Assembly (NCBI GenBank): GCA_031178305.1
Contig: JAPSJG010000189.1
Location: forward strand, 1 to 7,274
From: Sinorhizobium sp.
GTDB lineage: Bacteria; Pseudomonadota; Alphaproteobacteria; Rhizobiales; Rhizobiaceae
Direction: 5' to 3'
Length of the DNA: 7,274 nt
The notes under the pieces are model-generated. The model did not search any database. It saw nothing but the letters and a program-made list of their open reading frames with translations, and was not told the origin of the DNA. Below, piece by piece: positions 1-6,468 of this stretch. Both the position numbers and the translations under genes were made by a program. Position 1 is the first letter of the stretch. Each line of letters starts with the position of its first letter.

Positions 1-1130
1 CCGGTTGCGGCAAGTTCCAGCGCCGCCGTGCCGGTGATGCGGGCGCCCGACATGCCGAGCGGATGGCCGAGGGCGATCGCGCCGCCATTGCGGTTGACGC
101 GGGGGTCGTCGTCGTCAATGCCGAGCTCGCGCAGCACTGCCAGGCCCTGGCTCGCAAAGGCCTCGTTCAACTCGATGACGTCGAACTGGTCCTCTGTCAT
201 GCCGAGCCGCGCCATCAGCTTCAGAGAAGCGGGCGCCGGGCCGATGCCCATGATGCGCGGCGGCACACCCGCGGTCGCCCCGCCGAAAATGCGGGCGATC
301 GGCGTCAGGCCGTACTTTTTCGCAGCCTCTTCCGAAGCGATGACCAGTGCCGCCGCCCCGTCATTGACGCCGGAGGCATTGCCGGCGGTGACCGTGCCGC
401 CTTCGCGGAACGGCGCCTTCAGCTTGGCGAGTGCCTCCATCGTCGTGGCGCGCGGATGCTCGTCCTTCTCGACAACGACCGGCTCGCCTTTCTTCTGCGG
501 AATCGCCACGGCGACGATTTCCCGGGCGAGGCGGCCGTTCTCCTGCGCGGCGGCGGCTTTCGCCTGGCTCCTCAGCGCGAATGCGTCCTGGTCCTCGCGG
601 GAGACGTGATAATCCTCGGCGATGTTTTCGCCGGTCTCCGGCATCGAGTCTACGCCATACTGCGCCTTTATCAGAGGGTTGATGAAACGCCAGCCGATCG
701 TCGTGTCGTGGATTTCCGCGTGGCGGGAAAAGGCGCTCTCGGCCTTCGGCAGCACAAAGGGTGCCCGCGACATGGATTCGACGCCGCCGGCGATCATAAG
801 TTCCGCCTCGCCGGATTTGATCGCCCGGGCGGCGGCGATCACCGCGTCCATGCCGGAGCCGCAAAGCCGGTTGATCGTCGTGCCGGAAACGGAGACAGGG
901 AGTCCGGCGAGCAGCAGCGACATGCGCGCCACATTGCGGTTATCCTCGCCCGCCTGGTTGGCGCAGCCGAAGATGACATCGTCGACCGCCTCCCAGTCGA
1001 CTGCGCCATTACGTTCCATCAGCGCCTTCAGCGGGACGGCGCCGAGGTCATCGGCGCGCACCATAGCAAGCGAGCCGCCAAAGCGGCCGATTGGCGTTCG
1101 GATATAGTCGCAGATAAAGGCCTCGCGCAT
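1..1130 (-). CDS. pcaF: beta-ketoadipyl-CoA thiolase PcaF, 3' end cut by window edge
   Basis: This is a thiolase-family acyltransferase that cleaves 3-oxoadipyl-CoA with CoA to give succinyl-CoA and acetyl-CoA, the last step of the beta-ketoadipate pathway, in the cytoplasm. I translated it by hand from the ATG at 1130-1128 (MREAFICDYIRTPIGRFGG) and it stays open for 376 codons to the left edge. Visible thiolase landmarks are the nucleophile Cys90 in NRLCGSGMDA, the NEAFA motif at residues 322-326, and His356 in GGAIALGHPLG. The family is about 400 residues, so only about 25 are missing, including the second catalytic Cys (CxGxGxG motif). The start is supported by an AAAGGAGG ribosome binding site inside the end of pcaJ, 7 bases upstream. 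It overlaps the pcaJ stop by one base (TGATG), which implies translational coupling. A general acetyl-CoA acetyltransferase would look similar; the link to pcaIJ and pcaR makes PcaF the better call. Confidence 0.95.
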   Translation of the reverse strand, partial: MREAFICDYIRTPIGRFGGSLAMVRADDLGAVPLKALMERNGAVDWEAVDDVIFGCANQAGEDNRNVARMSLLLAGLPVSVSGTTINRLCGSGMDAVIAAARAIKSGEAELMIAGGVESMSRAPFVLPKAESAFSRHAEIHDTTIGWRFINPLIKAQYGVDSMPETGENIAEDYHVSREDQDAFALRSQAKAAAAQENGRLAREIVAVAIPQKKGEPVVVEKDEHPRATTMEALAKLKAPFREGGTVTAGNASGVNDGAAALVIASEEAAKKYGLTPIARIFGGATAGVPPRIMGIGPAPASLKLMARLGMTEDQFDVIELNEAFASQGLAVLRELGIDDDDPRVNRNGGAIALGHPLGMSGARITGTAALELAAT

Positions 1131-1921
1131 CAGGCGGCCTCCTTTCCCGTGCCGGCGCCCTCATGGGCCTTCCTGGTCCGGGTGTTGATATCGCGGAGCA
1201 CCGAAAGTTCGGTCTCCGTCGGCGCGGGCGTCTCGATGACGCTTTCGGCGAATTTGATCGGCCAGCCGCAATTCTCGGCGATCCGGTCGCGGCTGACGCC
1301 GGGGTGGATGGAGACGACGGTCAGTTCCTTCGTCTCCGGGTCGGGTTCAAGGATGCAGAGATCGGTGATGACGCGCGTCGGCCCCTTCGTCGTGAGCCCG
1401 AGACGTTCGCGGTGGTTGCCGCCTTCGCCGTGACCCATGGAGGTGACGAAGGGCAGCTTTTCGACGAAGCCGCGCTTCGTCAGCGTCATGGTGATGAAGA
1501 TCCGGCCGCAATTGGACGCGATCTCCGGCGCGCCGCCGCCACCCGGCAGGCGGACCTTCGGATGGTCATAGGGACCGACGACGGTTGTGTTGAGGTTGGC
1601 GAATTTGTCGATCTGCGCGCCGCCGAGGAAACCGGTGGTGATGCGGCCGCCCTGCAGCCAATAGCGGAACATCTCCGGGACCGAGACGGTGAAGAGCGCC
1701 GTATCGCAGAGCTCGCCGTCGCCAATCGAGAGCGGCAGCACGTCGGGCTTGGTGCCAACCGTACCGCTCTCATAGATCAGGGTGATCTCCGGCGCATGCG
1801 TCAGCCGCGCGACATTGCAGGCGGCCGAAGGCGCACCGATGCCGACGAAGCAGACGTCGTCGTTGGAGAGCTCGCGTGCGGCGGCGATCGTCATCATTTC
1901 ATTGGGGGTGAAATCCGTCAT
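1130..1921 (-). CDS. pcaJ: 3-oxoadipate CoA-transferase subunit B (PcaJ)
   Basis: This is the beta subunit of the enzyme that transfers CoA from succinyl-CoA to 3-oxoadipate, acting with PcaI in the cytoplasm. It has 263 residues from MTDFTPNEMM. The likely catalytic glutamate, which forms the acyl-CoA thioester in family I CoA transferases, is Glu51 in IYESGTVG. A glycine-rich GGGGAPEIA stretch lies at residues 127-135 and a GFLGGAQID motif near 97-105. At 263 residues it is longer than the roughly 213-residue PcaJ of Pseudomonas putida and fits the longer CatJ/glutaconate-CoA-transferase-B-like group. The frame stays open a further 26 codons upstream, but that part overlaps pcaI. The start at 1921 is chosen because GGAGG, immediately after and partly inside the pcaI stop (TAAGGAGG), sits just before it. 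Only 10 bases separate it from pcaI, and it overlaps pcaF by one base. Confidence 0.93.
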   Translation of the reverse strand: MTDFTPNEMMTIAAARELSNDDVCFVGIGAPSAACNVARLTHAPEITLIYESGTVGTKPDVLPLSIGDGELCDTALFTVSVPEMFRYWLQGGRITTGFLGGAQIDKFANLNTTVVGPYDHPKVRLPGGGGAPEIASNCGRIFITMTLTKRGFVEKLPFVTSMGHGEGGNHRERLGLTTKGPTRVITDLCILEPDPETKELTVVSIHPGVSRDRIAENCGWPIKFAESVIETPAPTETELSVLRDINTRTRKAHEGAGTGKEAA

Positions 1922-1931
1922 CCTCGCCTCC

Positions 1932-2792
1932 TTATGCAGCCTTGGCCGAGTGCTTTGCGGCGTGGCGGGCGAAGTCTTCCGGCTTCGCGTCGAGTACATT
2001 CTCCCTGATCCAGGCGGTGAAGCTTTCCCGATCGCGGGCTATCTCGTCCCAGCGGATGTAAAAGGCGTTGTTGCGCGGATAATAACCATGTGCGTAGGAG
2101 GGGAAGGCGCCGCCCGGCACATGGGCTATCGCCGTCACTACCCAGCTTGGCAGCACCACGGAATTGGGGGAGGGCGGGGCGAGTTCCTCGACGATCTCCT
2201 CGACGGTGACGATCGAGCGCTTGGCGGCCAGCACCGCCTCTTTCTGCACGCCGACGATGCCTTCGATCAGCACGTTGCCCTTACGATCGGCGCGCTGCGC
2301 ATGAATGATCGTAACGTCCGGCCGGATCGCCGGCACGGCGGCCAGTGTCTCGCCGGTAAAGGGGCAGGTGACGCTTTTGATATTCGGGTTCACCTTCGGC
2401 AGGTCGGCGCCGATATAGCCGCGCAGCATGGCAAAGGGCAGGTTTGCCGCGCCCGCTTCGTAGGCGTTCGCCATTGCCGCATGCGAATGTTCCTCGACCT
2501 CAAGCGGCCGCGGCCACTGGTTCTCGACCGCGTCGCGGAAGCGGTGAAGCGAGCCGACGCCGGGATTGCCGCCCCAAGAGAACTTCATGGCCCGGGCGGC
2601 GCCGACGCCGATCAGCTGGTCATAAAGGATGTCCGGCGTCATGCGGATGAGGAACAGGTCCTTCCGGCCCTGGCGGATTACCTCGTGGCCGGCCGCATAG
2701 GGGATCAGGTGCGTGAAACCTTCCATGGCGACAGTGTCGCCGTCGCGAACATTGTCCGCCACTGCTTCGGCAAGCGGTTGGATGCGAGCCAT
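1932..2792 (-). CDS. pcaI: 3-oxoadipate CoA-transferase subunit A (PcaI)
   Basis: This is the alpha subunit of 3-oxoadipate:succinyl-CoA CoA-transferase, which activates 3-oxoadipate for PcaF. It has 286 residues. The N-terminal VRDGDTVAMEGFTHLIP (residues 15-31) matches the usual DGDTVxxGGF-type opening of CoA-transferase A subunits. WGGNPGVGSLHRFRDA (73-88) and the FAMLRGYIGADL region (120-131) follow the longer CatI/GctA-like version rather than the roughly 230-residue Pseudomonas PcaI. It is the first gene of the pcaIJF operon and diverges from pcaR. The ATG at 2792 is preceded by GGAGGAGGT about 3 bases away, a near-perfect ribosome binding site. Expression is probably controlled by PcaR at the site in the upstream gap. 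A glutaconate or other short-chain CoA-transferase is the alternative by family alone, but thiolase plus IclR regulator makes pcaI the natural call. Confidence 0.93.
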   Translation of the reverse strand: MARIQPLAEAVADNVRDGDTVAMEGFTHLIPYAAGHEVIRQGRKDLFLIRMTPDILYDQLIGVGAARAMKFSWGGNPGVGSLHRFRDAVENQWPRPLEVEEHSHAAMANAYEAGAANLPFAMLRGYIGADLPKVNPNIKSVTCPFTGETLAAVPAIRPDVTIIHAQRADRKGNVLIEGIVGVQKEAVLAAKRSIVTVEEIVEELAPPSPNSVVLPSWVVTAIAHVPGGAFPSYAHGYYPRNNAFYIRWDEIARDRESFTAWIRENVLDAKPEDFARHAAKHSAKAA

Positions 2793-2967
2793 TTACCTCC
2801 TCCATTGATTTGCCGGACCTGTTTCGAGGGGCACTAGCCCACCCGCGTCAGCTGAACTGCCGGGAATAAGCGCCTGTTTCTTCCGCCGGTCAATTTCTTT
2901 GTGCGATAATTGACATTTGTTCGTATAACGCACAAAGTCGAGCAGGAAATCAGGAAGGGGCGGAGCC
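2793..2967. promoter_or_regulatory. pcaI-pcaR divergent promoter region
   Basis: This is the 175-bp gap between the divergent starts of pcaI and pcaR, and it must hold both promoters. The AT-rich core lies at about 2890-2937. On the plus strand TTGTGC (2899-2904) and TATAAC (2924-2929, 19-base spacing) are a possible -35/-10 pair for pcaR, about 40 bases before its ATG. By mirror symmetry, TTGTGC on the minus strand (2935-2930) and AATTAT about 18 bases on could serve pcaI. These promoter boxes are inferred by eye and are weak matches to the consensus. Confidence 0.6.
2897..2937. promoter_or_regulatory. candidate PcaR operator, 9-bp inverted repeat
   Basis: CTTTGTGCG at 2897-2905 is repeated exactly in inverted form as CGCACAAAG at 2929-2937, with 23 bases between the arms (32 bp centre to centre, about three helical turns). 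The right part contains GTTCGTATAACGCAC (2919-2933). From memory this closely resembles the 15-bp PcaR site of Pseudomonas putida (GTTCG, an AT-rich centre, CGCAC). The left part (GTGCGATAATTGACA, 2901-2915) is a poorer match in the opposite orientation. This suggests two PcaR sites facing each other, each covering one of the divergent promoters. The repeat is seen directly; binding is inference. Confidence 0.65.
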
Positions 2968-3723
2968 ATGCGGGAAACGGATTTCGTCAGCGGATTTGCA
3001 CGCGGCCTGAAGGTCATCGAGGCCTTTGGCGAGGCACAGCCGCGGCTCTCGATCACCGAAGCCTCGAAGATCACCGGACTCGACCGCGCCACCGTGCGGC
3101 GATCGCTGCTGACTCTTTCCGAGCTCGGCTATGCGGATTACGACGGCAAGTTCTTCACGCTAACGCCGAAGATCTTGCGGCTCGGCCATGCCTATCTCTC
3201 GGCGACACCCCTGCCGACGATCGTCCAGCCCCATCTCGACCAGCTCTCGGAGAAGGCCGGCCAGAGCGCCTCAGTCTCGGTGCTCGACGGCACCGAAGTG
3301 GTTTATGTGGCGCGCGCCTCGCAGCGACGGGTGATGTCGATCAATTTGATGCCGGGTTCCCGCCTTCCCGCCTATTGCGCCTCGATGGGCCGGGTCCTGC
3401 TCGCCGCGCTGCCCGAGACGCAAGCGCGCGACATCCTCTCCCGCACGGAGTTGAAGGCCAATACGCCGCGAACGAAGACCGATCCGGAGGAATTGATGGC
3501 GGAGCTTCACCGAGTCCGCGAGCAAGGCTATGCGGTGATCGACCAGGAACTCGAACTTGGGCTCTGCTCGATCGCGGTGCCGTTGATGAACGCTCGCGGC
3601 CAGGTGGTCGCGGCACTCAATATTGGCGCACCGGCCGCCCATGTCGCCGCCTCCGAGCTGGTTCAGCGCTACCTACCGCTGCTCCGGGAGACGCAAGCGG
3701 CACTGCGGCCGCTGTTCCGATAG
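2968..3723 (+). CDS. pcaR: IclR-family regulator of the pca genes (PcaR)
   Basis: This is a 251-residue IclR-family transcription factor. A winged helix-turn-helix fills the N-terminus, with the recognition part around residues 27-55 (ITEASKITGLDRATVRRSLL). The effector-binding domain follows from about residue 80, and the IclR C-terminal signature lies around 193-219 (ELELGLCSIAVPL, then GQVVAALNI). The PobR/PcaR branch is suggested by the N-terminal FVSGFARGLKVIEAF and by position: it diverges from pcaIJF, the arrangement in which PcaR senses 3-oxoadipate and controls these genes. The start at 2968 is supported by AGGAAGGGG and GGAG just upstream. It probably acts on the inverted repeat in the shared upstream gap, which also overlaps its own promoter, so autoregulation is likely. 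A PobR-like or other aromatic-pathway IclR regulator is the alternative. Confidence 0.92.
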   Translation: MRETDFVSGFARGLKVIEAFGEAQPRLSITEASKITGLDRATVRRSLLTLSELGYADYDGKFFTLTPKILRLGHAYLSATPLPTIVQPHLDQLSEKAGQSASVSVLDGTEVVYVARASQRRVMSINLMPGSRLPAYCASMGRVLLAALPETQARDILSRTELKANTPRTKTDPEELMAELHRVREQGYAVIDQELELGLCSIAVPLMNARGQVVAALNIGAPAAHVAASELVQRYLPLLRETQAALRPLFR

Positions 3724-3730
3724 CTTTAGA

Positions 3731-3838
3731 GTACTGCATGTCTCCTTAAATCGACCTCGATTTAAGGACAAAGACATGCAGCAATTCAAAGTGCTACAGC
3801 GACCTTTGCGCGTCTGATAAGACGCGCGGCGCTGTAGA
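3731..3838. repeat. RIME-like two-hairpin intergenic repeat, about 108 bp
   Basis: Two consecutive palindromes start 7 bases after the pcaR stop. The first pairs TGCATGTC (3735-3742) with GACATGCA (3773-3780) and, inside it, TCCTTAAATCG (3743-3753) with CGATTTAAGGA (3758-3768) around an ACCT loop, with a 4-base bulge on the right. The second pairs CTACAGCG (3794-3801) with CGCTGTAG (3830-3837) and, inside it, GCGCGTC (3808-3814) with GACGCGC (3821-3827) around TGATAA. The length and two-palindrome design fit the Rhizobium-specific intergenic mosaic elements (RIME), and the sequence looks to me like a common Sinorhizobium intergenic repeat. Assignment to a named RIME class is from memory. It may also stabilise or end the pcaR transcript, though no T-run follows. 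Confidence 0.75.
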
Positions 3839-3903
3839 GCATGGCGCGCCGCCTGACGCCGGCACGCCGCATTTCGCCCGGTACCGAGCAAGTTTATCTG
3901 CTG

Positions 3904-4584
3904 TCAACAACCGACTTGGGCAGCCGCCGAGATCAATTCTTGGGGGTTCAGCGCGCGGCACATATTCCTGCCTTCCCCCTCCACTTCGGTGAAGCTCCAG
4001 CGCACCACACCGTCTCGATCGAGCAGGAAGTGACCGACAAGCTGCAAGTGGCCCGGTACTCTTACCTGCTGATCGCCTTCCATGATCTCGTAGCCATCCT
4101 TCTCGTTGAGCAGGTCGCCAGCGGCGGCTGGATTCATCGGTTCGGGCAGTTCCCCCGGCCGGTCGACCTTCATTGTCATGACTACATCCATTCCGACTTT
4201 GTTTGGCCACTCGGTCTCGTTCTCCGTCAACTCGAGGAGGGGCAGACCGAAGGCACGGTGCGAAACTCGCTCCGGATCGGATGCAGCAAGGAGACCGGAT
4301 ATCGGATGGTAACGAAAATAAAGTCTCGCTCTTTCAACCGGGGTGTTTACCACTGCCAGAGAGTTGATGCCGTTTTCCCGGAGGGTCGGGTTTAGCTGTG
4401 CCATCGCAGCGACGTGGCGTCTGCAGAACGGACAAAGCAGGCCTCGAAACAAACCGATCAACAAGGGGCTACGACCGCGAAACTCATCAAGGGCGATCGT
4501 CCCGTCGCGTGAGACCGCGTCAAACACGATGTTGGGGGGCCGGTCGCCCGGTTGTAAGGGATGGAAAGCATAGCGCATAGACAT
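3904..4584 (-). CDS. redoxin (AhpC/TSA-like, thioredoxin fold) with CPFC motif
   Basis: This is a 226-residue protein of the peroxiredoxin-like/AhpC-TSA redoxin group, probably a cytoplasmic thiol oxidoreductase or peroxidase. It opens with PGDRPPNIVFDAVSRDG (residues 12-28), typical of redoxins, then a DEFRGRSPLLIGLFRG strand and the redox site Cys51-Pro-Phe-Cys54. Further family-like stretches are SLAVVNTPVERARLYFRYHP, HRAFGLPLLEL and, near the C-terminus, GHFLLDRDGVVRWSF. No signal peptide or membrane segment is seen. The frame is open 163 codons further upstream, but that part looks non-coding. The start at 4584 is chosen for AGGAGG 6 bases before it and for matching the usual redoxin N-terminus; Met3 (4578) is a second possibility. 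It stands alone, with no operon partner. Codon use includes TTA, CTA, AGA, CGA and ATA, which are rare in the flanking genes, so acquisition by transfer is possible. The substrate is unknown. Confidence 0.82.
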   Translation of the reverse strand: MSMRYAFHPLQPGDRPPNIVFDAVSRDGTIALDEFRGRSPLLIGLFRGLLCPFCRRHVAAMAQLNPTLRENGINSLAVVNTPVERARLYFRYHPISGLLAASDPERVSHRAFGLPLLELTENETEWPNKVGMDVVMTMKVDRPGELPEPMNPAAAGDLLNEKDGYEIMEGDQQVRVPGHLQLVGHFLLDRDGVVRWSFTEVEGEGRNMCRALNPQELISAAAQVGC

Positions 4585-4590
4585 GCCGAA

Positions 4591-4596
4591 CCTCCT
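4591..4596 (-). promoter_or_regulatory. ribosome binding site deciding the redoxin start
   Basis: AGGAGG on the minus strand sits 6 bases before the ATG at 4584-4582. It is a full-strength Shine-Dalgarno match and the main reason to start the redoxin here rather than at any upstream codon of the longer open frame. Confidence 0.75.
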
Positions 4597-5136
4597 CGCC
4601 GCAAGAACTATCAGCAAGGCAGCACGACAAGTACTTCGAGGTCGGGCCGCGCGAGGCGATGTCCTGCTGCAGCGCGGGAACAACACGAGGACCCCGCCAA
4701 CTGGCGGGATCAAAATCAAGGCGTTGCAATCTTGGCCTCTCGTTTGGCGTGCCGCCGGATCTACGCTCAGCATGGCCCCACATCGGCGCATGAGCAAGCG
4801 GATAAACAGCAGATCGTGACCGGTGCCATGGAAAGCACCCGCTTGGCTGATGCCGGTAAGGCGTTTCACGGTTAAACGGAAATGTTGCCGGAGCAGGGTT
4901 TCGGCACGGCAGAGGCATTGTCCCCGGAGGTACGGCCGAGGCAATCGCCTCTGAACCTGCCGTATCGCTTTCGTGCCCTCAGAACCACTGCCAAGGCACG
5001 GCCATGAATTCACCAAAACTTCACGACAGAACGCATTGCTGATTGTTCGTCGAAGACCGAACATAGCTTCCAAGCGGCAAATCAGCCGGCGCTACCCTCC
5101 ATATCTTCAATGGCTTTTCACACGGGATGACGAAGC
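4597..5136. other. stretch with no recognisable gene upstream of redoxin and pyruvyl transferase
   Basis: This is about 540 bases between two divergently read genes. The redoxin frame continues open through it to about 5073 on the minus strand, and short frames exist on the plus strand. All give arginine-, proline- and cysteine-rich translations without recognisable motifs, and they start without a good ribosome binding site. It must hold the promoters for both flanking genes, but I could not pick out convincing -35/-10 pairs. Small structures seen: a 7-bp stem CCCGCCA/TGGCGGG with a 2-base gap (4693-4708), GAGGC/GCCTC (4938-4951), and GTTCG/CGAAC with an 8-base spacer (5045-5062). It could be degraded coding DNA or a transferred regulatory region. 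Confidence 0.5.
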
Positions 5137-6468
5137 ATGAAAGTTGTAGTCGAAAACACCGTCTGCCTGAACACGGGCGATGCGGCGATCCTTCTCGCGA
5201 TTCGGCATATCCTGAAGTCTATCCGGGGCGGCACGGTAGATTTCGTGGTGTTCGACAGTCAGCCGCGGGTTGCGGCGCGCCTGTATCCGAAGGAGCAATA
5301 CCCCGATATCGAACTTCGAAAGCTGCCGTCGGAATCATTCTTCAAGTACAAATACGACGACAACACCGTCAAGAACGCGCTGAAGCAGGCCTATAACCAG
5401 GCGGTCTTCCGGGCCCTTCGCCACGTCGGCAGCGGCAATTATCTCGACCGGCGTTTCTTCAGCGACGACGACCGGAAGAGCCTGGAGCTCTACAGGGACG
5501 CCGATCTGGTGATCACCACCGGCGGCACCTACCTCGTCGAGAACTACTCGCTCGAGCGACGCATCAATGAGTTCAAGGTCGGCGAGATGCTGGGCAAGAG
5601 GCCGATCTTCTTCACCCAGTCGCTGGGGCCATTCGACAAGCCCTATAATCGCCGGATGCTGCAGCCGGTATTCGCGCGAAGCCCGCTGATCCTCCTGCGT
5701 GATGAGCGCTCGCGCGAGCACATACTCGACCTGGTCGACGATCCCAAAAAGTGCCATGTCGTCGCCGATGCCGTCTTCGCGCTCGCCGATGTCGAGCGGG
5801 TCAAGGCACTCACGATCGTCGGACGCCCGGCACCGACGGGCCGGGTGGGCATTTCGGTGCGGCACTGGCACTATGTGAAGGACGGCGAGGGCGGTATGGG
5901 CCGCTATATCGATTCCGTCCGCGAGATCGCAACGCGGCTCGTACGCGATCACGGCAAGCAGGTTACCTTCATTTCCACCTGCCAGGGCGTGCCGGAATAT
6001 GCGCATGACGACTCGAAGACGGCAAGGGCGATTGTTGAGGGGCTCGCGCCTGAGATCGCAAGCCACGTCACGGTCGACGTGTCCTTCCACACGCCGGAAC
6101 AGTTGATGGCGACGGTCAAGGAATTCGATTTCGTCGTAGCGACGCGGATGCACATGATGATCATGTCGCTTTGCGTCGGAACGCCGGTCTTGCCGATCGC
6201 CTACGAGTTCAAGACCAAGGAGCTTGCCAAGCGCGTCGGCGTCTCCGACGTGCTTCTCGACATCGATACGGTGACGCCGGACGAAGCGCGCGGAAAGCTC
6301 GACCGCTTCGCCGGCGAACTGGATCATTACCGCGCCGTCAGCCTTAAGGCGGTGCTCGAGGAGCACGCCTCGGCCATGTCGGCGGCGGATCTCATCCGCC
6401 CGCTGATCGACGGCTCAGCGCGGGATGAGGAAAAATGTGCGCGGTTTTCCGCCCGCATCCCGCGCTAA
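5137..6468 (+). CDS. polysaccharide pyruvyl transferase family protein
   Basis: This is a 443-residue protein of the polysaccharide pyruvyl transferase family (Pfam PS_pyruv_trans), which moves pyruvate from phosphoenolpyruvate onto sugars of extracellular or cell-wall polysaccharides as ketals. It is probably cytoplasmic and acts on lipid-linked repeat units. Family landmarks are the N-terminal NTGDAAIL (residues 12-19), ITTGGTYLVE (126-135), FFTQSLGPF (158-166), VGISVRHWHY (237-246), ISTCQG (279-284) and the C-terminal ATRMHMMIMSL (335-345) followed by GTPVLPIAYEFKTKEL. The ATG at 5137 gives the natural N-terminus MKVVVENTVCLNTGD, although only a weak GGGA precedes it. The last 16-17 residues (from Ser427/Ala428) are encoded by a mosaic repeat and are probably not original to the protein. 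Its neighbour is a polysaccharide flippase, so a surface-glycan role is likely. The target sugar cannot be told from the sequence, and some family members have other or unknown activities. Confidence 0.88.
   Translation: MKVVVENTVCLNTGDAAILLAIRHILKSIRGGTVDFVVFDSQPRVAARLYPKEQYPDIELRKLPSESFFKYKYDDNTVKNALKQAYNQAVFRALRHVGSGNYLDRRFFSDDDRKSLELYRDADLVITTGGTYLVENYSLERRINEFKVGEMLGKRPIFFTQSLGPFDKPYNRRMLQPVFARSPLILLRDERSREHILDLVDDPKKCHVVADAVFALADVERVKALTIVGRPAPTGRVGISVRHWHYVKDGEGGMGRYIDSVREIATRLVRDHGKQVTFISTCQGVPEYAHDDSKTARAIVEGLAPEIASHVTVDVSFHTPEQLMATVKEFDFVVATRMHMMIMSLCVGTPVLPIAYEFKTKELAKRVGVSDVLLDIDTVTPDEARGKLDRFAGELDHYRAVSLKAVLEEHASAMSAADLIRPLIDGSARDEEKCARFSARIPR

Noticed and set aside
63..1433. 456-codon open frame on the plus strand opposite pcaF and pcaJ
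   Set aside because: It is a GC-rich antisense shadow crossing two well-recognised genes. Its translation is rich in Arg, Ala, Gly and Asp with no family motif.
1130..1999. PcaJ starting at 1999 (289 residues)
   Set aside because: The extra 26 residues overlap the end of pcaI and lack a ribosome binding site. The start at 1921 has GGAGG and matches the family N-terminus.
1782..2837. 351-codon open frame on the plus strand opposite pcaI
   Set aside because: It is antisense to pcaI, has no recognisable domain, and is explained by codon bias of the real gene.
2910..2929. TTGACA and TATAAC as a standard pcaR promoter
   Set aside because: The two boxes are only 8 bases apart, too close for a sigma-70 promoter. 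TTGTGC further upstream fits the spacing better.
4693..4708. CCCGCCA/TGGCGGG stem as an intrinsic terminator
   Set aside because: The gap between the arms is 2 bases, no T-run follows on either strand, and no gene ends nearby.
4585..5073. N-terminal extension of the redoxin by 163 residues
   Set aside because: It would start from TTG without a good ribosome binding site. The translation has no redoxin features or signal peptide, and a strong AGGAGG marks the start at 4584.
5335..6366. 343-codon open frame on the minus strand opposite the pyruvyl transferase
   Set aside because: It is an antisense shadow. The plus-strand frame carries clear PS_pyruv_trans motifs throughout.
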